This document shows positions 1-5,179 of a DNA stretch of 8,920 nucleotides, in pieces (positions within the stretch are counted from its first letter, which is position 1; each line of letters begins with the position of its first letter). This stretch comes from an uncultured Blautia sp. GTDB lineage: Bacteria; Bacillota; Clostridia; Lachnospirales; Lachnospiraceae. A program made the position numbers and the translations under genes. The notes under the pieces were generated by a model. It had not been told where the DNA came from and searched no databases. It saw nothing but the letters and a program-made list of their open reading frames with translations. The stretch is taken from NCBI GenBank assembly GCA_900551465.1, contig URWL01000058.1:1-8920 (forward strand), given 5' to 3'.

Positions 1-598
1 GTTCCTTAAGCATTTCTTCAAAAACAGAAGGCAGAGTTACATCCGTGATCTCTACAGTCAGTTTCAGAGGCGTTTCCTCATTCTGCCTGTGTATGGTCAA
101 AACTGCCTGCTTTTTTTTACCATCCCGTATCATATCTGCAACCTCTGACACCTCCATATCTGTAATGTCAGTATCATCAATTGCACTGATAATATCCCCT
201 GTCTTCACACCGGCATTACTGGCAGGTCCTCCTTCGTAACATTCTACGATCTCCACACCGCCTTCCAGGTTTTTCTGCATAGTCACGCCAATTCCCACAT
301 AGGCTCCCATTGTAGCTGAATTTTCCTGTTTGTATTCTTCTGCCGTATAATATCTGGAGTAAGGATCTCCCAGCCCGCCTATCAGTCCTGCATACAGCCC
401 TTCTGCAAGCTGGTCCTCATCTATTTCTCCCAGATAATCCCGCTGGATCAAAGCCTCCAGCGCACGAATCTTCTGGACATGTTCCGAATCGGACAGAACA
501 CCTCTGTCCCTGATCTGATATCCTGCATATCCTCCAGCGGCAACGGCAAGTGAAATTGTAATTCCTGCCGCGATCCCTTTGATAAACTCTTTCTTCAT
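1..598 (-). CDS. S41 family C-terminal processing peptidase (CtpA-like), N-terminal part; continues past base 1
   Basis: Membrane-anchored serine protease of the tail-specific/CtpA type, which trims or degrades exported proteins outside the membrane. The visible 199 codons begin MKKEFIKGIAAG, with a single signal-anchor helix at about residues 8-27. A helical region follows, with the family motif GLGDPYSRYY at 75-84, then a PDZ domain from about 98 to 172 (GIGVTMQ at 102-108, GGPASNAGVKTGD at 123-135, AIDD at 139-142). The PDZ selects the substrate C-terminus. The catalytic Ser/Lys domain lies beyond the window edge, so activity cannot be judged. The start is chosen because GGGAGG sits 10 bases upstream (609-614) and no earlier in-frame start has a comparable site. 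It follows ftsX after 95 bases, as is common in Firmicutes, and is probably co-transcribed with ftsEX through a hairpin that may weaken expression. Family assignment is firm; the substrate is unknown. Confidence 0.9.
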   Translation of the reverse strand, partial: MKKEFIKGIAAGITISLAVAAGGYAGYQIRDRGVLSDSEHVQKIRALEALIQRDYLGEIDEDQLAEGLYAGLIGGLGDPYSRYYTAEEYKQENSATMGAYVGIGVTMQKNLEGGVEIVECYEGGPASNAGVKTGDIISAIDDTDITDMEVSEVADMIRDGKKKQAVLTIHRQNEETPLKLTVEITDVTLPSVFEEMLKE

Positions 599-618
599 AT
601 TATAAATGCCTCCCAAAA

Positions 619-673
619 CAGATAAACGGCACAATGTCCTGACTTTTTCAGCCAGAACTTTATGCCGTATCTG
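619..673 (-). promoter_or_regulatory. Nested RNA hairpin between ftsX and the S41 peptidase gene; possible attenuator
   Basis: Read on the minus strand, an outer stem pairs 673-663 with 631-619 (6 + 5 base pairs, separated by a two-base bulge at 625-626). An inner stem pairs 658-651 with 643-636 (8 pairs, two of them G-U wobbles on the minus-strand RNA) and closes a 7-base loop. The wobbles pair only in the minus-strand transcript, which suggests the structure acts in the ftsEX mRNA. Four T residues (618-615) follow directly and then the GGGAGG of the next gene. This layout fits partial termination, an mRNA processing or stability element, or control of access to the ribosome site. Which of these applies is inference. 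Confidence 0.5.
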
Positions 674-693
674 CTCTCAGTTATTATTTTTCA

Positions 694-1599
694 TCAGACT
701 CTCAGATGCTTTCTTGTTGTCCAGAAGCTTCCGATCAGACCGATTCCTATACCCAGGGCAAGTCCCAATGGCAGTAATGTCTGATAAATTTCAGAAACAG
801 GAATAAAAGCAACTACTCCTGTCAGAACATTAAACTTTGTCAGAACATATTCTACTGCAGTATTATACAGGAAATATAAAACAGTCAGAGGAATCGCCGC
901 ACCGATCACACCCAGTACGATTCCTTCCATTACAAAAGGCGCCCTTACAAATCCGTCTGTCGCACCGATATACTTCATAATACCAATCTCTTCCTTACGA
1001 ACAGAAACACCTACAGAAATAGTATTATGTATCAGGAAAATAGAAATCAGTACCAGAAGTCCGATCACCACCATCGAAGCCACAGATACCAGACGGTTAA
1101 AGCTTCCCAGAGTCTTTGCAGCCTGTTCAGACTGCTCTACTTCACGTACATGCTCCAGACTCTGGATATAGGATACCAGATCTGACTGCATTTCAATCTG
1201 ATTCATATAAACCTGATAGTTTGCAGAATTCACAAGAGGATTATCATCTTTAAATCCTTCTGCAGCTTCAGATCCCTGGAAATACTGATCTTTAAAGTCA
1301 TTCCATGCTTCCTCGGCAGACTTAAACACAATATTTTCCACTTCCGGACGCTGCCTGATCTGTTCTCCGATCATATCGATCTGTTCCTGAGTTGTTCCTT
1401 CCTCAAAAAACACTGTAACAGGAACTTCCTGCTCTACCTTATGGGCAATATTATCTACATTATTCACAATAGAATAAAACACCCCAACCAGAAATATACA
1501 TGCAGCCATCGTCAGGATAGATGCAAGAGAAAACATCCAGTTTCTTTTAATATTTTTTACACCCTGTTTCAGAGTAAACCATATCGTACTAGGCCTCAT
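694..1599 (-). CDS. ftsX: Cell division protein FtsX, ABC-type permease subunit
   Basis: Membrane partner of FtsE. The complex uses ATP to switch on cell-wall hydrolases at or near the septum and does not transport a substrate. The 301-residue protein has the full family layout: a cytoplasmic N-terminus, TM1 at about 24-46, a large extracellular domain at about 47-168 that would contact the hydrolase, and TM2 (171-193), TM3 (222-246) and TM4 (272-292). The cytoplasmic coupling loop RKEEIGIMKYIGATDGF at 201-217 is typical of FtsX/MacB-like permeases. The frame stays open for 14 codons upstream, but the start at 1599 is preferred because AAGGAGG (1605-1611) lies 5 bases in front of it and the protein then begins [13 protein letters not shown], as usual for the family. 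It overlaps the end of ftsE by 11 bases, implying translational coupling. Its length is normal and no defect is seen. Confidence 0.95.
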   Translation of the reverse strand: MRPSTIWFTLKQGVKNIKRNWMFSLASILTMAACIFLVGVFYSIVNNVDNIAHKVEQEVPVTVFFEEGTTQEQIDMIGEQIRQRPEVENIVFKSAEEAWNDFKDQYFQGSEAAEGFKDDNPLVNSANYQVYMNQIEMQSDLVSYIQSLEHVREVEQSEQAAKTLGSFNRLVSVASMVVIGLLVLISIFLIHNTISVGVSVRKEEIGIMKYIGATDGFVRAPFVMEGIVLGVIGAAIPLTVLYFLYNTAVEYVLTKFNVLTGVVAFIPVSEIYQTLLPLGLALGIGIGLIGSFWTTRKHLRV

Positions 1600-2272
1600 G
1601 ATATCCTCCTTCTTTCTCGTCGCTGACAATGACGCCTTCATGCATGGTAACCACTCTTTTTTTCATTGCGTTTACAATATCCTTATTATGTGTTACCACA
1701 AGCACTGTTGTTCCACGCTCATTGATCTCCTCTATCAGCCTCATGATCTCTTCCGCTGTCTGAGGATCCAGGTTTCCTGTAGGTTCGTCTGCAAGAAGGA
1801 TGTCCGGACGGTTTACAAGGGCTCTTGCAAGAGCAACTCTCTGCTGCTCACCACCGGAAAGCTCATCCGGATAAGATTTGTCTTTTCCGGCAAGTCCAAC
1901 CTCCTGAAGCACCTCAGGAACACGTCTGCGGATCACCTTTCCCGGTCTGCCAATAACCCTCTGGGCAAAGGCAACGTTTTCATATACATTACGATCTTTG
2001 AGAAGACGGAAATCCTGGAATACAACGCCTAGCTTTCTGCGGTATTTTGCAACCCGGCGATGTTTCATTGTTTCCAGTCGCTCACCGCTTACGATCAGCT
2101 GTCCTCCAGTAGTATCAAGCTCCTTCATCAGAAGTTTGATCAGGGTAGACTTACCTGAACCACTGCTTCCTACTACAAATACAAATTCACCTTTATCTAC
2201 ATGTAAGTTTGCATGATTTACAGCCAGATTGCCTTTATCATATGATTTACTTACATCGATCAAATCTATCAT
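1589..2272 (-). CDS. ftsE: Cell division ATP-binding protein FtsE
   Basis: Cytoplasmic ATPase of the FtsEX complex; ATP hydrolysis drives the FtsX conformational change that activates peptidoglycan hydrolases. The 227-residue protein has every ABC ATPase motif: Walker [10 protein letters not shown] (35-43), Q-loop VFQDFRLL (84-91), signature LSGGEQ (138-143), Walker [13 protein letters not shown] (158-169, Glu163 catalytic) and the H-loop histidine at 195 in VVTH. The opening [14 protein letters not shown] and the FQDFRLL stretch distinguish FtsE from LolD/MacB-type ATPases. An in-frame ATG exists 6 codons upstream (2290), but AAGGAGG at 2279-2285 lies 6 bases from the ATG at 2272 and would fall inside the longer version, so 2272 is used. 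First gene of the ftsE-ftsX-S41 peptidase operon, with a promoter about 30 bases upstream. No EnvC-like hydrolase activator gene is present between ftsX and the peptidase gene. Confidence 0.96.
   Translation of the reverse strand: MIDLIDVSKSYDKGNLAVNHANLHVDKGEFVFVVGSSGSGKSTLIKLLMKELDTTGGQLIVSGERLETMKHRRVAKYRRKLGVVFQDFRLLKDRNVYENVAFAQRVIGRPGKVIRRRVPEVLQEVGLAGKDKSYPDELSGGEQQRVALARALVNRPDILLADEPTGNLDPQTAEEIMRLIEEINERGTTVLVVTHNKDIVNAMKKRVVTMHEGVIVSDEKEGGYHEA
1605..1611 (-). promoter_or_regulatory. Ribosome binding site of ftsX, inside ftsE
   Basis: A perfect AAGGAGG on the minus strand, 5 bases before the ATG at 1599 and within the last codons of ftsE. It fixes the ftsX start and excludes the longer reading from 1641, which would place the start upstream of this site. 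Confidence 0.9.
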
Positions 2273-2278
2273 TATGTT

Positions 2279-2285
2279 CCTCCTT
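2279..2285 (-). promoter_or_regulatory. Ribosome binding site of ftsE
   Basis: AAGGAGG on the minus strand, 6 bases before the ATG at 2272. It decides the start against the in-frame ATG at 2290, which has no comparable site. Confidence 0.88.
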
Positions 2286-2301
2286 CTCATACAGAATAAA
2301 C

Positions 2302-2330
2302 ATTTTAACGCTTTTGTAACAATGTTGTAA
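2302..2330 (-). promoter_or_regulatory. Sigma-A-type promoter for ftsE-ftsX-S41 peptidase
   Basis: Minus-strand -35 TTACAA (2330-2325), a 17-base spacer and -10 TAAAAT (2307-2302). Transcription would begin near 2295, giving a leader of about 23 bases that contains only the ftsE ribosome site. Both boxes match the vegetative consensus at four or five of six positions and the spacing is ideal. The -35 box lies inside an 8-base direct repeat that could be a regulator site. Confidence 0.7.
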
Positions 2331-2332
2331 CA
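2314..2332. repeat. TTGTAACA direct repeat at 11-base period over the ftsE -35 region
   Basis: TTGTAACA occurs at 2314-2321 and again at 2325-2332, separated by three bases, so the two copies lie on the same face of the helix. The first copy extends to the 9-base palindrome TTGTAACAA (2314-2322). The second copy contains the -35 box and the first lies in the spacer, so a bound protein would block RNA polymerase. The DNA is AT-rich and the repeat short, so chance remains possible. Confidence 0.4.
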
Positions 2333-2391
2333 TAGTTCTCTATGAATTTCAAGTGTTTTTTGAGAATCCAGAAAAATTTCATCAATATTTC

Positions 2392-2431
2392 ATATTTCTA
2401 TGAAAATTACAAAGGTTTTTTATAGAAATAT
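2392..2431. repeat. AT-rich inverted repeat upstream of the ftsE promoter
   Basis: ATATTTCTAT at 2392-2401 and its exact complement ATAGAAATAT at 2422-2431 flank a 20-base spacer containing a run of six T. The near edge lies about 60 bases upstream of the ftsE -35 box, outside the expected transcript, so a protein-binding or DNA-bending site fits better than an RNA hairpin. Low GC makes chance occurrence plausible. Confidence 0.35.
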
Positions 2432-2512
2432 CCTGTTTATATATCGCATTTTATTGTACAGGAAACATCCGGTGAATTCAAGAATTTCTTATGAATTTAA
2501 CTTCTGATAATA

Positions 2513-2546
2513 ATTTTGCCTGCGTTATGAATAACGCAGGCAAAAT
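2513..2546 (-). terminator. Long perfect palindrome after the CdaR/PucR-like gene; probable transcription terminator
   Basis: ATTTTGCCTGCGTTAT (2513-2528) and its exact complement (2531-2546) form a 16-bp stem with no mismatch and a two-base centre. It begins 54 bases past the stop of the regulator gene and lies well upstream of the ftsE promoter, the expected place for a terminator. The tract order is not classical: T residues precede the GC core and A residues follow it on either strand. After the stem the minus-strand RNA reads only AUUAUUAUC-like bases, so terminator strength is uncertain. Confidence 0.55.
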
Positions 2547-2599
2547 ATAAATAAATCTTCTTTTTAATTTTATCCTCGAAAAATATTACTCCGGTGATA

Positions 2600-3688
2600 T
2601 TAATATTCCAACGTCTCCATATATTTCATATATCTTACCACCATCAGTGCGATCTTAAAGGTAATCGCATCTTCAAATACACGAAGATCCAGTCCTGTGC
2701 TCTTCTGCAGCTTATCCAGACGGTATACCAGGGTATTTCTATGGATATACAGCTGTCTGGATGTCTCAGAAACATTCAGACTGTTTTCAAAGAATTTATC
2801 AATAGTCACCAGGGTTTCTTCATCAAAATCATCCGGGGACTTATTTTCAAAAATCTCTTTAATAAACATCTTGCACAGCGGAATAGGAAGCTGATAGATC
2901 AGTCTGCCGATTCCCAGAGAACTGTAGGCGATCACGTCTTTTTCTCCAAAAAAGATCTTTCCTACATCAAGAGCCATTCTGGCTTCCTTATAAGAACGAG
3001 AAACCTCTTTCAGTTCATTTACAATTGTTCCATAAGCAATATGTGTTTCGCTTTCCTGTGTGAATCCAAGTGTATCAAGGATCGCATGGGCAAGCTTGTC
3101 CATATCACTGTAGTTTTCTCCATCTTCCAGCTGTTTTACGATAATGATGCTTCTTTCATCTACAGCCGTAATAAAATCTTTTGTCTTGCCGCCAAAAAAG
3201 CTCTTTACCGCCTCCATGGCATTGTGGTCTTTCTCCTGCTCCAGCTCCATGATCATAACAACACGGCGCACATCCGCATCAATATGGAGCTTCTTTGCAC
3301 GATTATAAATATCCACCAGAAGAAGATTGTCCAACAGAAGATTTTTGATAAAGCTGTCCTTATCAAAACGCTCCTTATAGGCAACAATCAGATTCTGGAT
3401 CTGGAACGCCGCAAGTTTACCTACCATATAGGTATCCTCATCGTCCCCATGTGCCACCAGAACATATTCCAGCTGGTAATCATCACTTACCTTAAAGTAC
3501 TGATATCCCTTCACAAGCTGGCTTTCTGCCGGGGATCCTACAAAAGCCTGTACATCTTCCGGCTGAACCGAAAAATCTGAAAATGTAGATGCCAGAACCT
3601 TACCTTCTGTATCTATAACACAAAACTCGATTCTGGATATTTCTTTTAACCCTTCCAGGGTATTCTGAAGTACCTGATTTGATATCAT
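2600..3688 (-). CDS. CdaR/PucR-family transcriptional regulator
   Basis: Cytoplasmic DNA-binding regulator of 362 residues with the three-part architecture of the sugar-diacid/purine regulator families. Residues 1 to about 120 form a ligand-sensing PAS/GAF-like region (FCVIDTEGKVLAST at 22-35). Residues about 130-260 resemble the CdaR GGDEF-like domain, with the diagnostic stretch AYGTIVNELKEVSRSYKEAR at 218-237. Residues about 294-350 are the C-terminal HTH_30 (SLNVSETSRQLYIHRNTLVY at 303-322, RLDKLQKSTGLDL at 323-335). Family members usually activate nearby catabolic or uptake genes in response to a small metabolite; the ligand here cannot be read from sequence. The ATG at 3688 has an AAGGGA 9 bases upstream. 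It stands alone between a YitT-type gene and the ftsE operon, so its target may be itself or a distant locus. Family call firm, function open. Confidence 0.88.
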   Translation of the reverse strand: MISNQVLQNTLEGLKEISRIEFCVIDTEGKVLASTFSDFSVQPEDVQAFVGSPAESQLVKGYQYFKVSDDYQLEYVLVAHGDDEDTYMVGKLAAFQIQNLIVAYKERFDKDSFIKNLLLDNLLLVDIYNRAKKLHIDADVRRVVMIMELEQEKDHNAMEAVKSFFGGKTKDFITAVDERSIIIVKQLEDGENYSDMDKLAHAILDTLGFTQESETHIAYGTIVNELKEVSRSYKEARMALDVGKIFFGEKDVIAYSSLGIGRLIYQLPIPLCKMFIKEIFENKSPDDFDEETLVTIDKFFENSLNVSETSRQLYIHRNTLVYRLDKLQKSTGLDLRVFEDAITFKIALMVVRYMKYMETLEY

Positions 3689-3761
3689 CTGCTAACATCC
3701 CTTCTTACGCATTCTGCATGTTTCTTCTCTTTTCCCATAAAGAAAACCTGTACATAAAGCT

Positions 3762-3790
3762 ATTTTAATACAATATCACCAAAAATAAAA
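3762..3790 (-). promoter_or_regulatory. Weak candidate promoter for the CdaR/PucR-like gene
   Basis: Minus-strand TTTTAT (3790-3785), 17 bases, TAAAAT (3767-3762). The -10 box is good but the -35 box is poor, which would suit a gene needing activation. Just upstream, TTGTTACAA at 3806-3814 is a 9-base palindrome sharing its core with the repeats at the ftsE promoter. The whole spacer is AT-rich, so this is tentative. Confidence 0.3.
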
Positions 3791-3843
3791 GAGGAAATCC
3801 GAAATTTGTTACAATTTTTTGCGTGATTTTTGTATATTTTTCC

Positions 3844-4707
3844 CTATCTTTCTATAAATCCTTCTCCATGTACCTCTCTGGCATCTCCTACGATCACGAA
3901 TGCATTAGGATCGATCTCATCAATCTTTTCTTTCAGCTGGACCAGTTCTTTCTTTCCTACCACACAGTAAAGCATCAGTTTTTCCTGCTTTGAATACATT
4001 CCCTTCGCATGAATGCCTGTAACTCCCCGATCCATATCCTCTATGATCATACGGGCCACTTCCTCCGGCTTATCGGTGATAATATGAACTGCCTTTGAAA
4101 ATTTCAGGCCCTCGATCAGACCATCTGAAACCTTTGTTACTAGATAAACGGCAATGATCGCATAAAGACCCTTACGAATGCCAAATACGTACATTCCCAC
4201 AAGTACAATCGCTCCGTCTATAAACTGCATGATCTGTGCAATGGAATAATGCCTCATATACTTCTGGATAATGGCAGCCAGCATATCTGTACCGCCAGTC
4301 GTTCCTCCTCCCAGAAATACAAGGCCAATTCCCACGCCAAGGATAATACCTCCGTAAACAGAGGAAAGAAGAATGTCATCAGAAAGCTCCCATGCGGGAA
4401 GAACAGCCAGCCACATCGTCAATGACATATCTCCGATCAGAGCTTTTTTTACAAATGAAAATCCTTTGATCTTTGTTGCAAGTATAAAAAGAGGAATATT
4501 CAGACTCAGATTCGTGATCCACAGAGGAACCCCGTTTTTAACAATTCCTCTCGTCCATTCCTTAACCAGAATAGCAGCTCCGGAAAATCCGCCTGTTACA
4601 AGCCCGGCTGCATCGAAACAGGAGGTGATCGCAGCTGCCATCAGCCCTGTTCCTATAAAGATTACCATATACTCCAGAAACAAAGATCTTTTTCCTGCAA
4701 GTTTCAT
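3844..4707 (-). CDS. YitT-family membrane protein (DUF161 + C-terminal DUF2179)
   Basis: Integral membrane protein of 287 residues with the usual YitT composition. Hydrophobic segments lie at about 11-30, 62-80, 96-105, 114-135, 158-176 and 180-192. The conserved glycine-rich stretch GGGTTGGTDMLAAI is at 133-146. A soluble C-terminal DUF2179 domain spans about 205-285 (HIITDKPEEVARMII at 208-222, RGVTGIHAKGMYS at 227-239, DPNAFVIVGDAREVHGEGF at 266-284). These proteins are widespread in Firmicutes and their biochemical role is not established; a transport or sensing role is often guessed. The start is supported by AGGAGG 9 bases upstream of the ATG. It begins 56 bases after the terminator of the OPT-PqqD unit, and I see no good sigma-A promoter in that gap, so it may rely partly on read-through. 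Its end is followed by an A/T-rich spacer without a clear GC hairpin. Confidence 0.9.
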   Translation of the reverse strand: MKLAGKRSLFLEYMVIFIGTGLMAAAITSCFDAAGLVTGGFSGAAILVKEWTRGIVKNGVPLWITNLSLNIPLFILATKIKGFSFVKKALIGDMSLTMWLAVLPAWELSDDILLSSVYGGIILGVGIGLVFLGGGTTGGTDMLAAIIQKYMRHYSIAQIMQFIDGAIVLVGMYVFGIRKGLYAIIAVYLVTKVSDGLIEGLKFSKAVHIITDKPEEVARMIIEDMDRGVTGIHAKGMYSKQEKLMLYCVVGKKELVQLKEKIDEIDPNAFVIVGDAREVHGEGFIER

Positions 4708-4763
4708 AAAAAACTTCCTCCTGTAGTTATAACTCTAATGCGGTAAAGCGTCCCATATCCTAA

Positions 4764-4799
4764 AAGAACGGGAGACGGCACAAGCCGCTTCCCGCTCTT
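4764..4799 (-). terminator. Rho-independent terminator of the OPT-PqqD unit
   Basis: On the minus strand a 16-position stem (4799-4784 with 4779-4764) closes on a four-base TTGT loop and is followed by TTAGG after a run of T. Fifteen of sixteen positions pair in the minus-strand RNA, two of them as G-U; on the plus strand those become mismatches. The element is therefore built for the minus strand. It begins 9 bases after the stop of the PqqD-like gene. Confidence 0.85.
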
Positions 4800-4807
4800 A
4801 TTCTGCC

Positions 4808-5179
4808 CTATTTTTCGGGCATATTTACAAATCTGATAAAATGATAGCTTTCTACAATCTGGAAATATTTGATAATTCTGGGATACAGAGGTTCAGCTGC
4901 CTCCCCGAATTGTTCCTTTACCAGCACAGCAATATCTTCCACCGTACGTTTTCCGTCGATCAGCGGCCAGATAAAACTTCCGTTAGCATCCAGATGAACT
5001 TTTGTAAAACGAGGTTTATTAAACAGATTCTGTGCAATCTTGTTCATGATCCCGGTATTTTCCACCTCCAGGATCACCCTCTCTTTCAAATCTGTATGCC
5101 ACTTTAATGAACTGCTTTTTTCCGGTATCAGATCCAGATAATTGATATCTGCCATCTTTTTTTTATTTCTTTTTTTCAT
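4808..5179 (-). CDS. PqqD-like (RiPP recognition element fold) small protein coupled to the OPT transporter
   Basis: A 123-residue soluble protein with no signal peptide or membrane segment. From about 56 to 118 it matches the PqqD pattern: VHLDANGSFIWPLIDGKRTV (61-80, with the N-G-S-x-I-W core and the D-G-K-R-T turn), EDIAVLVKEQFGE (81-93), then a helix ending in IVESYHFI (108-115). Characterised PqqD proteins and related RRE domains bind peptides and present them to modifying enzymes. No radical-SAM enzyme, cyclase or precursor peptide is visible here. Its ATG overlaps the stop of the OPT gene as TGATG, so translation is probably coupled, which suits the weak ribosome site. A second in-frame ATG at residue 9 (MADINYLDL) is possible; the first eight residues MKKRNKKK are encoded by A-runs. 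A terminator follows directly. A peptide-binding partner of the transporter is a reasonable inference, but unproven. Confidence 0.75.
   Translation of the reverse strand: MKKRNKKKMADINYLDLIPEKSSSLKWHTDLKERVILEVENTGIMNKIAQNLFNKPRFTKVHLDANGSFIWPLIDGKRTVEDIAVLVKEQFGEAAEPLYPRIIKYFQIVESYHFIRFVNMPEK

Larger units (their letters stand above)
2273..2599. other. Gene-free spacer between the CdaR/PucR-like gene and ftsE
   Basis: AT-rich spacer of about 330 bases with no convincing coding sequence on either strand. It contains the ftsE ribosome site and promoter at the low end, a 10-base perfect inverted repeat at 2392-2431 and a 16-base perfect palindrome at 2513-2546. No tRNA, T-box or recognisable riboswitch was seen. 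The stretch between 2432 and 2512 holds nothing that I can assign. Confidence 0.7.

Noticed and set aside
2594..3580. Plus-strand open frame of 328 codons opposite the CdaR/PucR-like gene
   Set aside because: It lies entirely antisense to a gene with a recognisable HTH_30 and GGDEF-like region. Its translation is Ile/His/Leu-rich without family features, and no ribosome site precedes it.
4726..4735. AGTTATAACT 10-base palindrome upstream of the YitT-type gene
   Set aside because: Short and AT-only apart from one base pair type; expected by chance and with no partner copy in the window.
4708..4760. Promoter for the YitT-type gene
   Set aside because: A TATAAC is present, but no -35-like box lies at suitable spacing, and the start point would fall within the ribosome site.
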